From positions 62,001-126,000 of the forward strand of contig NZ_BJDS01000007.1 of assembly GCF_005405265.1 (NCBI RefSeq): a stretch of DNA of 64,000 nucleotides, written 5' to 3'. Positions 38,038-47,573 of the stretch are shown piece after piece; the first letter of the stretch is position 1, and each line of letters begins with the position of its first letter. This DNA is from Enterococcus songbeiensis (GTDB lineage: Bacteria > Bacillota > Bacilli > Lactobacillales > Enterococcaceae). The translations under genes were made by a program, and so were the position numbers. The notes under the pieces are model-generated. The model made no database searches. It was not told where the DNA came from and saw nothing but the letters and a program-made list of their open reading frames with translations.

Positions 38038-38622
38038 ATGACAAAAAGAGTAATTGTTATGAACTTTGAAGTAACATCCCAAGCTTATCAAGCATTTTCT
38101 GAAATTAAGAAATTGGCGGCTCAAGGAGCTGTCAAAGGGGAACAAATGGCTGTTGTCACTCATTCGGTAGGGGATCATAAATTTTCTATCGATGATTTTC
38201 TAGATTTTACAGGTAGCAATAAAACTTCCAAAGGCGGACTGATCGGCATGTTGGTGGGGATTCTTGGCGGACCGTTGGGCGTTCTTCTTGGCTGGTTTGG
38301 AGGGAGTATGATTGGAGCCACTCAAGATGCTAAAGAAATCAAAGATGCCCAAAATGTTTTTGAATTTGTTATCAATCAAATCAGCGAAGGACAAACAGGG
38401 CTGATTTTGATTGCAGACGAAGAAGACAATCGTCCCATCAATCAGGTGATCATTAACGAATTAGGCGGCGGCATCACGCGCTTGGAATTAGAAGATGTGG
38501 AAGAAGAGGTCAGAAAAGCCCGGGAAGTTGAAAAAAATACGCAGGAAAATGCCAAGAAAGATTGGCAGTCAAAGCATGAAGAAAATTCAGCTACAGCCGA
38601 AATCAACTCAAATAAAAAGTAA
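38038..38622 (+). CDS. DUF1269-like membrane-associated protein
   Basis: The 194-aa protein has a soluble N-terminal domain (residues 1-60), a very glycine-rich double hydrophobic segment at about 65-92 (GGLIGMLVGILGG, GVLLGWFGG) that resembles the Gly-zipper of DUF1269 proteins, then a soluble domain and a charged C-terminal tail of about 40 residues that is predicted to be a coiled coil. Function is unknown. The start is ATG 38038, with CGGAGGA upstream. It is monocistronic. Confidence 0.72.
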   Translation: MTKRVIVMNFEVTSQAYQAFSEIKKLAAQGAVKGEQMAVVTHSVGDHKFSIDDFLDFTGSNKTSKGGLIGMLVGILGGPLGVLLGWFGGSMIGATQDAKEIKDAQNVFEFVINQISEGQTGLILIADEEDNRPINQVIINELGGGITRLELEDVEEEVRKAREVEKNTQENAKKDWQSKHEENSATAEINSNKK

Positions 38623-38711
38623 GAAAAAGAGAACTGAAAATGATATACTAGTCCCTAGTGGTGAGAATATTCACCTAAACATCAAGTGAATTAGTAGAAA
38701 GATGGAAAAAA

Positions 38712-39644
38712 ATGGAACTAGAATTTTTAGGAACTGGCGCCGGTGTTCCGGCAAAGCATCGAAATGTCAGCAGTATTGCTTTTAAACTTTTAGACGAACG
38801 GAATGCCGTTTGGCTTTTTGACTGTGGTGAAGGAACGCAAATGCAAATTTTGCGGACGAATATTCGCCCAAGAAAAATCGAAAAAATTTTTATCACCCAT
38901 CTTCATGGGGATCATATCTTTGGATTACCGGGACTGATCAGTAGCCGTTCATTTCAAGGGGGCAATGAAGCCCTTGAAATTTATGGACCTAAAGGCGTTA
39001 AAAATTTTATCCAAACTGCGTTGAAAACTTCCCAAACTCGTTTGAGCTACCCAATAAAATATATTGAGATTGAAAATGAAGGTCTACTTTTCAAAGACCA
39101 GCAATTTCAGGTCTATTGCCACAAATTAGAGCATGGAATTACCAGCTATGGTTTTCGAATCGTTGAAGCTGACCATGATGGTGAATTACAGGTTGCTGCG
39201 TTGCAAGAGCTAGGAATTGCACCAGGACCAATTTATGGACAATTAAAAAAAGGCATGACTGTGGCTTTACCTGATGGACGAAAAATCAGTGGCAAGGATT
39301 TCGTTGGAACTGCGAAAAAAGGGCGAATCGTAACGATTTTAGGAGATACCCGAAAAACGCAAAATGCAGTGGCACTTGCACAAAATGCAGATGTGCTGGT
39401 TCACGAAAGCACCTTTAATAAAAATGAAGCACAGATGGCAAAGGCCTATTTTCATTCTACAACGCATCAAGCAGCGGAAGTAGCAAAGAATGCACAAGTC
39501 AAGCAGTTGTTGTTGACCCATATCAGTGCGCGTTATTTAGGCAAAGATGTGTTGGGCTTAGAAGCTGAAGCACAGGAAATTTTTCCAAATACAAAAATTG
39601 TGAAGGATTTTGATGTGATTGAAATTCCTTTTTGTGAGAAATAA
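38712..39644 (+). CDS. rnz: Ribonuclease Z
   Basis: The 310-aa metallo-beta-lactamase-fold nuclease cuts tRNA precursors 3' of the discriminator, at those without encoded CCA. The zinc motif is [10 protein letters not shown] with His63, His65, Asp67 and His68, plus the C-terminal [10 protein letters not shown] region. The exosite segment ([18 protein letters not shown]) is intact. The SDR gene starts 15 bases after the stop. Confidence 0.95.
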   Translation: MELEFLGTGAGVPAKHRNVSSIAFKLLDERNAVWLFDCGEGTQMQILRTNIRPRKIEKIFITHLHGDHIFGLPGLISSRSFQGGNEALEIYGPKGVKNFIQTALKTSQTRLSYPIKYIEIENEGLLFKDQQFQVYCHKLEHGITSYGFRIVEADHDGELQVAALQELGIAPGPIYGQLKKGMTVALPDGRKISGKDFVGTAKKGRIVTILGDTRKTQNAVALAQNADVLVHESTFNKNEAQMAKAYFHSTTHQAAEVAKNAQVKQLLLTHISARYLGKDVLGLEAEAQEIFPNTKIVKDFDVIEIPFCEK

Positions 39645-39659
39645 GGAAGGAGCGATACA

Positions 39660-40445
39660 ATGGATTTAGAAGATAAAATCGTTTTAGTTACCGGCAGCTC
39701 TGCCGGACTAGGAGAACAAATTTGTTATGAAGCAGCAAGAAAAGGCGCTATTGTAATCACCTGCGCCCGTCGAATCAATTTGATTGGTAAAGTCAAAGAC
39801 AACTGTAGCGAATTAAGCGGGAAACCCGCCTATGCTTTTCAGCTTGATGTCAGCAATCCTGAAAGTATCGAGAGCTTTTTAGAAAAAGTTGCTGAAATCG
39901 GAACAGTAGATGTCTTGGTTAATAACGCTGGCTTTGGTTTTTTTGATAACTTTGCCGATTTTGATCTAGAACAGGCAAGAAATATGTTCGAAGTCAATGT
40001 GTTAGGGATGATGTTTTTGACACAAAAGATCCTTTTAGAAATGTTGAAAGAAAAGAAGGGGCATATTATCAATATCGCCTCGATGGCTGGAAAAATGGCA
40101 ACGCCCAAATCCGCAGTTTATTCAGCAACGAAATATGCAGTGTTGGGATTCTCTAACGCTTTGCGTCTGGAGTTGAAACCTTCTAATATTCATGTAACAA
40201 CTGTTAATCCTGGACCAATTCGGACTGAATTTTTTGACAAAGCAGATCCTTCAGGGGATTATCTTGCGACGGTCGATGCCTTTGTTTTAGATCCGCAAAA
40301 ATTAGCGGCAACAATTGTCCGTAGCATGGAAAGACCAGTACGAGAAATCAATCGGCCCCGCATTATGGAAGTGGCAGCTCGATTTTATACGTTGTTCCCG
40401 ACCATTGGTGATTATTTAGCAGGCGGGATTTTTAACCAAAAGTGA
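39660..40445 (+). CDS. Short-chain dehydrogenase/reductase (classical SDR)
   Basis: The 261-aa SDR has the cofactor loop TGSSAGLG near residue 12, NNAGFG, the active site Ser in INIASMAGK and the YSATKYA Tyr-Lys pair. The substrate is unknown; the sequence resembles the YqjQ/DltE type of SDR. It is in an apparent operon rnz-SDR-lapA-like. GGAAGGAGCG provides the ribosome binding site for ATG 39660. Confidence 0.88.
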   Translation: MDLEDKIVLVTGSSAGLGEQICYEAARKGAIVITCARRINLIGKVKDNCSELSGKPAYAFQLDVSNPESIESFLEKVAEIGTVDVLVNNAGFGFFDNFADFDLEQARNMFEVNVLGMMFLTQKILLEMLKEKKGHIINIASMAGKMATPKSAVYSATKYAVLGFSNALRLELKPSNIHVTTVNPGPIRTEFFDKADPSGDYLATVDAFVLDPQKLAATIVRSMERPVREINRPRIMEVAARFYTLFPTIGDYLAGGIFNQK

Positions 40446-40454
40446 GGGAAATAG

Positions 40455-40820
40455 ATGAAAAATCAATGGCGGGCAATTTTAGGCTTTATTTTGGTTTTGA
40501 TCGTTGTTTTGTTTGCCGTATTTAATACAATGCCGGTGGCAATTAATTTTGGCTTTGGAAAAATCGAGGCACCGTTAATTTTGGTGATTCTTGGTTCGAC
40601 GATTTTAGGTGCGATAATTCTTTTTCTTACTTCCACCAGTACGCTATGGCAACAACGAAAAACCATCAAAGAATTAAGCAAACAATTAACGGATTACCAA
40701 GAAAATTTTCAAGAAAAAGTACAGGCAGAAGTAGCAAAAGAAAAGCGAATCTGGCAAAATCAGCAAATGGATGCTACAGAAGCAGTTCCTGAAAAAGCGA
40801 TTGATGAGCCTGAGGAATAA
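40455..40820 (+). CDS. LapA-domain (DUF1049) membrane protein
   Basis: The 121-aa protein has two membrane helices (about residues 6-24 and 37-60) around a conserved short loop (PVAINFGFGKIE), then a coiled-coil cytosolic tail with ELSKQLTDYQENFQEKVQAE and an acidic C-terminus. This is the LapA/YciS-like layout. In E. coli LapA/LapB control lipid A synthesis, which does not exist here; the role in Firmicutes is not known. Confidence 0.85.
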   Translation: MKNQWRAILGFILVLIVVLFAVFNTMPVAINFGFGKIEAPLILVILGSTILGAIILFLTSTSTLWQQRKTIKELSKQLTDYQENFQEKVQAEVAKEKRIWQNQQMDATEAVPEKAIDEPEE

Positions 40821-40845
40821 ACAAATAGATTATAAGAAAATAATT

Positions 40846-40933
40846 CGAACAATAGATAGAAGAAGTTCCAAAACGTCGGACTTTTAGGACGAGTACGGAT
40901 TGGAGCGAAGAATTCACTATTGTTCGTTTTTTT
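40846..40933 (+). terminator. Long, highly structured terminator or attenuator-like RNA
   Basis: CGAACAATAG (40846-40855) pairs perfectly with CTATTGTTCG (40917-40926), followed by seven T residues. Inside, GTTCCAA (40865-40871) can pair with TTGGAGC (40900-40906) and CGTC (40874-40877) with GACG (40888-40891), giving a three-tier hairpin with two internal loops. It lies between lapA-like and recJ. It may simply be an unusual terminator, or a small RNA or leader for recJ. Confidence 0.6.
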
Positions 40934-41044
40934 GTTTTCAACCTCTTTTTTGAGTATTCAATTTATTATAAAGAAGGAAAAGATATCTGTCTTCTTTTCA
41001 TTTAAGAAAAGCTTTGCTATAATTATTTGGTTGGGAGTGATTAC

Positions 41045-43345
41045 GTGAGAAACTCAAACTATCAATGGAATTTGCCTGTTGAGCAAGAGGTTTCGACAGC
41101 GTTTAAAGAAGAATTAGATAAGTATGATTTAAGTCCCTTGATTGGTGATATATTGTGGAATCGAGGAATTCAGACCCCCGAAAAATTAGCAGGATTTTTA
41201 CAGCCATCTATTCAGGACCTTTATGATCCTTTTTTACTTTATGAAATGGAAAAGGCTGTAGAACGGATTCAAGATGCAATCGTCAACGGGGAACGAATTT
41301 TAGTTTATGGGGACTATGATGCGGATGGCATCACTAGTACAACGATTATGAAGGAAACATTGGAGCTCTTGGGCGCTGATGTAGCCTACTATTTGCCGAA
41401 TCGCTTTACAGATGGCTATGGTCCAAATTTAGCAGTGTATCAGCAACAGATTGACGCCGGTGTGCAGCTGATTGTTACAGTTGATAACGGGGTTTCTGGA
41501 CATGAGGCGATTGCTTATGCCAATTCGCAAAATGTAGATGTAATTGTCACAGACCATCACGAATTGCCTCAAGAGCTGCCAAACGCTTTTGCAATCATTC
41601 ATCCACGTCATCCTAAAGGTGCGTATCCTTTCAAAGATTTAGCCGGTGTTGGAGTGGCCTTTAAAGTTGCAACGGCATTACTGGATGAAGTACCACTGGA
41701 ATTTTTGGATTTAGCAGCAATTGGAACGATTGCTGACATGGTATCCTTGACAGATGAAAATCGTGCGTTGGTTTCTTTAGGTTTACAAGCAATGAAAGAG
41801 TCCGAGCGGCTTGGTTTACGAGAATTGTTGACAGTCAGTGGAGTAAAATCTTCAGAAATAACTGAAACCACGGTTGGTTTTTCAATTGGTCCCCGATTAA
41901 ATGCGATTGGTCGTTTAGGAGATGCCAATCCGGCAGTACAACTGCTTTCGACCTTTGATGAGGATGAAGCTAAGCAGCTCGCAAAAAATCTTGACGACAT
42001 TAACGAACAACGAAAAGGACTTGTAGAAACTATTACGCAAGAAGCGTTACAGTTGGTTGATTCTCAAAATGAGGTCCATGTAATTGCCCATTCTGGTTGG
42101 CATGAAGGGGTATTAGGAATTGTCGCAGGGAAAATACTTAAAAAAACCGGACGACCAACAATTATTCTAACCATCAAAGAGAATGGACAAGCCAAAGGAT
42201 CAGGTCGCAGCAGTGATGCCTTGAATTTATTTCAGATGCTGGATGGCATGCGGGAAATGTTTGTTAATTTTGGCGGTCACCACGCCGCTGTCGGTTTGAC
42301 TTTGGCATCGGAGAACCTTGCTCCTTTGCAAGAAAAAATCAATCAATACATTCGGCAAAAAGAAATTGATCTTTCGAAGGGAAGTTCTCTGATAATTGAT
42401 GATCGACTGACATTAGCTGATGTCTCTCTCAAATTTATCGATACCTTGAATCGCTTGGCACCTTTTGGAACAGATAACCCCATTCCGCGATTTTTATTTC
42501 AAGATGTACACGCTCAAAATAAAAAAGCAATTGGGACAGCCGGTGATCATCTGAAAATGACGTTGACCTTTGATGAACAGCCGGGTTTAGATGTTATCGG
42601 TTTCGGTTTTGGAAAACAAATTCAAGAGTTTCAAGAAACATTCGATGCTGTAGGGCAGTTGTCGATCAATCAATGGAACGGCAACCGCAAGCCTCAGTTG
42701 ATGTTAGAAGATTTTGCCAGTAACGGGTTGCAATTATTTGATTACCGGGCGAAAAAAACACAGCATCAACTAAGTGATACCACAAAATCATTATGTATCC
42801 ATTTTGGTAAAAAAATTCCCGAACCATTAAATTCTTATCTCAGTGGAGAAAAATATCATTTCACAGAGCTAACAGATTTTCAGCTCAAAATTCGTGGTAT
42901 CGAATATCAACAGTTAGTCATCATTGATTGTCCGACCGATGCGGACACTATCAAAGAAATCATACAGCTTAGTGAAATCAAACGCGTTCTCTTTATCTGT
43001 TCCGCTCAAGATGAAGCCTATCTTGACGGTATTGGAACGCGAGAACAATATGCTCGACTTTTTAAATTTATCAATACACAGGAACAAGTAGATGTACGTT
43101 ATAAGTTGCCGGCAGTAGCAGATTATTTAAAAATCCCCGAAAAATTATTAATTTTCATGATTCAGGTGTTTTTTGATTTAGAATTTGTTACAATAAACGA
43201 CGGCGTTTTGAAAAAAACGATGACCCCAGAGAAAAAAGATCTTGCGATAAGCAAGGTGTATCAGAAACGATTGAAAAAAATAAAAACAGAAGAATTTCTG
43301 CTGCTGAGTGATTTAACAACATTGAAGGCTTGGCTGACAGCGTAG
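41045..43345 (+). CDS. recJ: Single-stranded-DNA-specific exonuclease RecJ
   Basis: The 766-aa 5'-3' exonuclease of the DHH superfamily has DYDADGIT near 96-103, VTVDNGVSG, VTDHHE and the DHHA1 domain with GSGRSSDALNL and FGGHHAAVGL. An OB-fold region and a Lactobacillales-type C-terminal extension of about 200 residues follow. I take GTG 41045 because TTGGGAGTGA is at proper distance; the TTG at 41027 would include that site. It works with RecFOR and RexAB in repair. Confidence 0.94.
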   Translation: MRNSNYQWNLPVEQEVSTAFKEELDKYDLSPLIGDILWNRGIQTPEKLAGFLQPSIQDLYDPFLLYEMEKAVERIQDAIVNGERILVYGDYDADGITSTTIMKETLELLGADVAYYLPNRFTDGYGPNLAVYQQQIDAGVQLIVTVDNGVSGHEAIAYANSQNVDVIVTDHHELPQELPNAFAIIHPRHPKGAYPFKDLAGVGVAFKVATALLDEVPLEFLDLAAIGTIADMVSLTDENRALVSLGLQAMKESERLGLRELLTVSGVKSSEITETTVGFSIGPRLNAIGRLGDANPAVQLLSTFDEDEAKQLAKNLDDINEQRKGLVETITQEALQLVDSQNEVHVIAHSGWHEGVLGIVAGKILKKTGRPTIILTIKENGQAKGSGRSSDALNLFQMLDGMREMFVNFGGHHAAVGLTLASENLAPLQEKINQYIRQKEIDLSKGSSLIIDDRLTLADVSLKFIDTLNRLAPFGTDNPIPRFLFQDVHAQNKKAIGTAGDHLKMTLTFDEQPGLDVIGFGFGKQIQEFQETFDAVGQLSINQWNGNRKPQLMLEDFASNGLQLFDYRAKKTQHQLSDTTKSLCIHFGKKIPEPLNSYLSGEKYHFTELTDFQLKIRGIEYQQLVIIDCPTDADTIKEIIQLSEIKRVLFICSAQDEAYLDGIGTREQYARLFKFINTQEQVDVRYKLPAVADYLKIPEKLLIFMIQVFFDLEFVTINDGVLKKTMTPEKKDLAISKVYQKRLKKIKTEEFLLLSDLTTLKAWLTA

Positions 43346-43357
43346 GAGGAAACGCGA

Positions 43358-43870
43358 ATGGATTTAAAAGATTATATTGCAAGTATCCCTGATTACCCAT
43401 CAAAAGGAATTATCTTTCGGGATATTTCTCCCTTAATGGCAAATGGGGATGCATATCGGGAAGCGACAAAACAAATCGTGGACTATGCAAAAGAAAAAAG
43501 AATCGACATGGTGGTAGGTCCAGAAGCACGCGGATTTATCGTTGGCTGTCCGGTAGCATACGAATTGGGTGTTGGATTTGCTCCAGTCCGCAAAAAAGGC
43601 AAGCTGCCTCGTAAGACGATTGAAGTGTCTTATGATCTTGAATATGGTACGGATACACTGACTCTTCATGAAGATGCCATTCTGCCAGGGCAACGGGTAT
43701 TGATTTGTGATGATTTGTTGGCGACCGGCGGAACAATCAAAGCAACAATTGATTTAGTAGAAAAATTAGGCGGCGTTGTTGTTGGCTGTGCCTTTTTGAT
43801 CGAATTGATGGAGCTTCACGGACGAGATAAAATCACTGGGTACGATATGTTGACCTTAATGGAATATTAA
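43358..43870 (+). CDS. apt: Adenine phosphoribosyltransferase
   Basis: The 170-aa purine-salvage enzyme makes AMP from adenine and PRPP. The PRPP loop is [16 protein letters not shown] near residue 118; [10 protein letters not shown] and [10 protein letters not shown] are typical of Apt. recJ-apt adjacency is conserved in Firmicutes. TAGGAGGAAAC precedes the ATG, 12 bases after recJ. Confidence 0.95.
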   Translation: MDLKDYIASIPDYPSKGIIFRDISPLMANGDAYREATKQIVDYAKEKRIDMVVGPEARGFIVGCPVAYELGVGFAPVRKKGKLPRKTIEVSYDLEYGTDTLTLHEDAILPGQRVLICDDLLATGGTIKATIDLVEKLGGVVVGCAFLIELMELHGRDKITGYDMLTLMEY

Positions 43871-43872
43871 AA

Positions 43873-43907
43873 AAGACGAGAATCTTTGCGGATTCTCGCC
43901 TTTTTTT
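43873..43907 (+). terminator. Terminator after apt
   Basis: CGAGAATC pairs with GATTCTCG around a six-base loop, with seven T residues after. A second perfect inverted repeat (TCAGCACAC with GTGTGCTGA, 43912-43937) follows and may serve the convergent small membrane-protein gene, though it lacks a T-run on that strand. Confidence 0.8.
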
Positions 43908-43944
43908 GAAATCAGCACACCTAATCGAGTGTGCTGAAACAGAT

Positions 43945-44160
43945 TTATTCATAATGATAAAATTCAGAATTATTGTGTGTAGAATAGTGGTAGTGGCGTT
44001 GACGTTCAGATTGACGGAATTTTTTATCATCCCAGAAGGTGAACCATAATAAGAACAAAGGGGCAAAAACTAACAGTGTCATTTCAATCCCAAAATTGTT
44101 AGCAACAAATCCCATCAGTAAACCTAAGATAATCAAAGCAATATTTCGAATACCTTTCAT
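43945..44160 (-). CDS. Small two-helix membrane protein, LexA-controlled
   Basis: The 71-aa protein has two hydrophobic helices (residues about 5-22 and 28-42) and a 25-residue polar tail rich in His, Tyr and Arg (WDDKKFRQ, RQRHYHYS). GAGGTGAGAG is the binding site before ATG 44160. Its promoter carries two LexA boxes, so it should be induced by DNA damage. I do not recognise the family. It may act like the small SOS-induced division inhibitors (YneA, SosA), but it shares no obvious sequence with them and this is only an inference from regulation, size and location. Confidence 0.75.
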   Translation of the reverse strand: MKGIRNIALIILGLLMGFVANNFGIEMTLLVFAPLFLLWFTFWDDKKFRQSERQRHYHYSTHNNSEFYHYE

Positions 44161-44184
44161 TTTCTCTCACCTCGTTTAATAATA

Positions 44185-44198
44185 CGAACAAATGTTTG
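44185..44198 (-). promoter_or_regulatory. LexA box A, downstream of the -10
   Basis: CGAACAAATGTTTG differs from the Gram-positive SOS box (arms CGAAC and GTTCG) at one position. It lies just downstream of the TATAAT of the small membrane protein promoter. Confidence 0.7.
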
Positions 44199-44205
44199 TG
44201 TCTTT

Positions 44206-44234
44206 ATTATACGAATGTTTGTTCGGTTTGTAAA
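44206..44234 (-). promoter_or_regulatory. Promoter of the small membrane protein with LexA box B in the spacer
   Basis: On the minus strand TTTACA (plus-strand 44229-44234) is followed after 17 bp by TATAAT (44206-44211). The spacer contains CGAACAAACATTCG (44212-44225), an SOS box with one mismatch. Repression and strong induction on LexA cleavage are predicted. Confidence 0.75.
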
Positions 44235-44281
44235 GAAAAAAATAGAAATCTTCATAATTACCTTGAAGATTTCTTCAGTGA

Positions 44282-44902
44282 TTATATTAGAGAACGGTAC
44301 AAGCCGACGACTAAGCCTAAAATTGTTACATTTGGTAAAATGATTGGTTCCATAAAATCATTTTCCGGTTGAAGACGAATGTGGTCTTTTTCTTTGAAAA
44401 ATCGTTTACAGGTCGCTTCATTTTCATCTGTCATAGCGATTACGACGTCTCCATTGTTTGCAATGGCTTGTTTGCGTACAATTACCTGGTCACCATCAAG
44501 TATGCCGATATTCATCATACTTTCACCGCGAATCGTCAGCATGAACAAGCTGCCGGAATCATTGGCAAGATTAGGTGGCAGTGGAAAAAAGTCTGAAGCT
44601 TCTTCTACTGCTAAAATTGGTTCACCGGCGGTAACAACGCCTAAAAGGGGAATAGTATCAGGCTGAACGCCGATTTTTTCTAAACCTAAGGGAGTAAGCT
44701 CAATTGCGCGAGGTTTTGTTGGATCTCGCAGAATCAACCCTTTTTTTTCTAATCTAGATAAATGTCCGTGCACTGTTGAGGTCGAGGACAGGTTGACAGC
44801 TTCGCCAATTTCGCGAACGGTTGGGGGATAGCCTTTTTCAGTTACACGGGCATGAATGAATTTTAACACTTCAATTTGTCGACTTTCTGTGCGTTTCGCC
44901 AC
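44282..44902 (-). CDS. lexA: LexA repressor
   Basis: The 206-aa SOS repressor has an N-terminal winged helix ([22 protein letters not shown]) and a C-terminal self-cleaving protease: the Ala92-Gly93 cleavage site in VVTAGEP, Ser128 in GESMM and Lys166 in TCKRF. RecA filaments trigger autocleavage. GTG 44902 is preferred because GAGGG lies eight bases upstream; GTG 44911 is also in frame but almost touches that site. The gene has its own LexA box. Confidence 0.94.
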   Translation of the reverse strand: MAKRTESRQIEVLKFIHARVTEKGYPPTVREIGEAVNLSSTSTVHGHLSRLEKKGLILRDPTKPRAIELTPLGLEKIGVQPDTIPLLGVVTAGEPILAVEEASDFFPLPPNLANDSGSLFMLTIRGESMMNIGILDGDQVIVRKQAIANNGDVVIAMTDENEATCKRFFKEKDHIRLQPENDFMEPIILPNVTILGLVVGLYRSLI

Positions 44903-44932
44903 ATCATGCACCCTCTTTCATTTTCTAAATTT

Positions 44933-44972
44933 AGTGTACCATAGCCATACCAATAAATCAAACAAACGTTCG
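44933..44972 (-). promoter_or_regulatory. lexA promoter and LexA box
   Basis: Minus-strand TTGATT and TACACT are 17 bp apart. An SOS box, plus-strand CAAACAAACGTTCG at 44959-44972 (one mismatch), touches the -35, so lexA is autoregulated. The box also lies upstream of the divergent ynzC gene and could affect it. Confidence 0.7.
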
Positions 44973-45039
44973 CTTTTATTGTGGTTGTGTTTTTGACTGA
45001 TTTTTTATAAGATAAGAGAGTAAAAAAGGAGGTAATCCA

Positions 45040-45282
45040 GTGCTGTCTAAAGAAAAATTAGCGCGTATCAATGTGTTGGCACGAAAAAAGAAAACAGGTG
45101 TGCTGACAGCTGAAGAAGAGAAGGAACAAATTCTTTTAAGAGAAGAATATTTAGAGTCATTTCGTTCGGGTATGCGGCATCATATTGAGGGGATGAAAGT
45201 AATCGATCCCGAAGGTAATGATGTTACACCGGAAAAATTAAAAGAAATTCAAAAAAAGAATGGTCTGCATGATCGTTCATAA
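45040..45282 (+). CDS. YnzC/DUF896 family protein
   Basis: The 80-aa, charged helical protein has the DUF896 pattern: [20 protein letters not shown], then [10 protein letters not shown] and a C-terminal [10 protein letters not shown] segment. YnzC of Bacillus lies in the SOS-controlled yneA-yneB-ynzC operon next to lexA; here it follows lexA divergently and precedes tkt, but yneA and yneB are missing. Function is unknown. GTG 45040 is preceded by AAAGGAGGT. Confidence 0.85.
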   Translation: MLSKEKLARINVLARKKKTGVLTAEEEKEQILLREEYLESFRSGMRHHIEGMKVIDPEGNDVTPEKLKEIQKKNGLHDRS

Positions 45283-45363
45283 AGGAATTGCAATTTGATG
45301 TGTAATCCTTTACAATGAGAGTATCAATAAAGGTAAAAAAAACCTAAATGGGAGGAAATAAAA

Positions 45364-47358
45364 TTGTTTGATAAAGTTGATGAGTTAGGAGTCAATACCC
45401 TGCGGACGTTGAGTATTGAAGCCGTCCAAAAAGCGAATTCTGGACATCCGGGGTTACCGATGGGAGCAGCACCAATGGCGTACGCTCTTTGGACCAAACA
45501 TTTAAAAATTAATCCAAAAACATCTAGAAATTGGGTAGACCGGGATCGTTTTGTATTGTCAGCAGGGCATGGTTCTGCATTGCTCTATAGCTTACTCCAT
45601 TGTGCAGGCTACAACGTAACGATTGATGATTTGAAGGGATTCCGTCAATGGGACAGTAAAACACCCGGACATCCAGAAGTCAACCATACAGACGGTGTGG
45701 AAGCAACAACAGGGCCTTTAGGTCAAGGAATTGCTATGTCAGTTGGTATGGCAATGGCGGAATCTCATTTAGCTGCGACCTATAATCGTGATAAATTTGC
45801 TATCATGGACCATTACACTTTTGCTCTTTGTGGAGATGGAGACTTGATGGAAGGCGTTTCTCAAGAAGCAAGTTCCATGGCTGGACACATGAAATTAGGG
45901 AAATTAATCGTTTTATACGATTCGAATGATATTTCTCTTGATGGTCCTACGTCAAAAGCATTCACTGAAAATGTTGGTCAACGATTTGAAGCCTATGGTT
46001 GGCAACATCTTTTAGTGAAAGACGGCAATGATTTAGAAGCAATTTCTAAAGCTATCGAAGAAGCGAAAGCAGAAACAGATAAACCAACATTGATTGAAGT
46101 TAAAACGGTGATTGGTTATGGTGCACCAAAAGAAGGAACTTCTTCTGTACATGGCGCACCAATCGGTGAAGATGGCATCAAGGCTGCTAAGGCGGTTTAT
46201 GGTTGGGAATACCCAGATTTCACTGTTCCTGAAGAAGCAGCTGATCGCTTCAAAGAAACAATTGAAGTGCGTGGTGCAAAAGCAGAAGCAGAGTGGAACC
46301 AACAATTTGCTGCATATGAAAAAGCGTATCCAGAATTAGCTGCACAATTTAAACAAGCCTTTGCTGGTGAGCTTCCTGAAAACTGGGCAGAAGGATTGCC
46401 TGTTTATGAAGAAGGAACAAGTCAAGCGAGTCGTGTATCAAGCAAAGAAATGATTCAAGCCCTTTCCCAAGCTGTACCAAGTTTATGGGGCGGTTCCGCA
46501 GATCTATCTGCTTCCAACAATACAATGGTTGCAGCGGAAAAAGATTTTGAACCAGGACAATATGAAGGCCGCAATATTTGGTTTGGCGTTCGTGAATTTG
46601 CAATGGCGTCAGCCATGAATGGGATTCAATTACATGGGGGCACGCGGGTTTATGGAGGAACTTTCTTCGTATTTACAGATTATCTGCGTCCTGCAATCCG
46701 TTTAGCAGCTTTGCAAAAAGTACCGGTAACTTACGTTCTGACACATGATTCAGTTGCAGTAGGAGAAGATGGACCAACTCACGAACCAATCGAACAATTA
46801 GCCAGCGTTCGTTGCATGCCTAATGTGCAAGTTATTCGTCCAGCAGATGGGAACGAAACCCGTGCAGCATGGAAAATTGCGATGACCTCAACTGACGTAC
46901 CAACGATTCTTGTTTTAAGCCGACAAAATCTGCCAGTCTTACCAGGAACAGCAAAAACAGCAGATGAGAATGTCGCAAAAGGCGGTTACGTGTTGTCTCC
47001 TCAAAAGGGTGAAAAGCCTGAAGGAATTCTAATCGCAACTGGTTCTGAAGTTGCTTTAGCAGTTGCGGCACAAGAAGAATTGGCAAAACAAGGAAAAGAT
47101 GTTTCTGTTGTTTCTTTGCCAAGTTTTGAATTGTTTGACGCACAAACAGACAGCTACAAAGAATCTGTCTTACCAAAAGCAGTAACGAATCGGGTAGCGA
47201 TTGAAGCAGCTGCACCATTTGGCTGGGAAAAATATGTTGGCTTTGATGGGAAAATCATCGCTATTGATCATTTTGGTGCATCCGCTCCAGGGAACAAGAT
47301 TTTGACTGAATTTGGTTTCACTACGGAAAATGTGGTTGCTACCTACAATTCATTATAG
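45364..47358 (+). CDS. tkt: Transketolase
   Basis: The 664-aa thiamine-diphosphate enzyme of the pentose phosphate pathway shows [10 protein letters not shown] at 27-36, the ThDP motif GDGDLMEG, the pyrimidine-domain [11 protein letters not shown] and [16 protein letters not shown]. It is a single full-length polypeptide. The start is TTG 45364 behind GGGAGGAAATAAA. ynzC-tkt is a conserved pair. Confidence 0.95.
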   Translation: MFDKVDELGVNTLRTLSIEAVQKANSGHPGLPMGAAPMAYALWTKHLKINPKTSRNWVDRDRFVLSAGHGSALLYSLLHCAGYNVTIDDLKGFRQWDSKTPGHPEVNHTDGVEATTGPLGQGIAMSVGMAMAESHLAATYNRDKFAIMDHYTFALCGDGDLMEGVSQEASSMAGHMKLGKLIVLYDSNDISLDGPTSKAFTENVGQRFEAYGWQHLLVKDGNDLEAISKAIEEAKAETDKPTLIEVKTVIGYGAPKEGTSSVHGAPIGEDGIKAAKAVYGWEYPDFTVPEEAADRFKETIEVRGAKAEAEWNQQFAAYEKAYPELAAQFKQAFAGELPENWAEGLPVYEEGTSQASRVSSKEMIQALSQAVPSLWGGSADLSASNNTMVAAEKDFEPGQYEGRNIWFGVREFAMASAMNGIQLHGGTRVYGGTFFVFTDYLRPAIRLAALQKVPVTYVLTHDSVAVGEDGPTHEPIEQLASVRCMPNVQVIRPADGNETRAAWKIAMTSTDVPTILVLSRQNLPVLPGTAKTADENVAKGGYVLSPQKGEKPEGILIATGSEVALAVAAQEELAKQGKDVSVVSLPSFELFDAQTDSYKESVLPKAVTNRVAIEAAAPFGWEKYVGFDGKIIAIDHFGASAPGNKILTEFGFTTENVVATYNSL

Positions 47359-47373
47359 AGCCAAAATATCTAC

Positions 47374-47405
47374 GAAAAACTCCGGTTTCCCGGAGTTTTT
47401 TTATC
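47374..47405 (+). terminator. Terminator after tkt
   Basis: AAAAACTCCGG pairs with CCGGAGTTTTT, plus extra T residues. Confidence 0.9.
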
Positions 47406-47573
47406 GTGTTTTTAAAAGTTTTTTCTTTCGTTTCTTAAAATTATTTCGATGAGGTTAGTTTTATTAAATAAATATTACAGCAATTATTTTGTTTGTCGTT
47501 TTATCGAAAAAGTCGTATAATGAAAAAGTTAAGAAATGGGAAAGTTTTTTTAAAGACTTACGGAGGTTGTTCT

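Noticed and set aside
38640-38711. Relationship between the rnz upstream region and the 103-bp repeat
   Set aside because: GATATAC and GTGAGAAT occur in both, but spacing differs and the first is simply a -10 hexamer context.
41608-42000. 130-codon frame antisense to recJ
   Set aside because: It lies wholly inside a confirmed DHH exonuclease gene with no initiation signal and no recognisable motif.
44379-44666. Two plus-strand frames inside lexA
   Set aside because: Both are antisense to the LexA protease domain, with no start signal.
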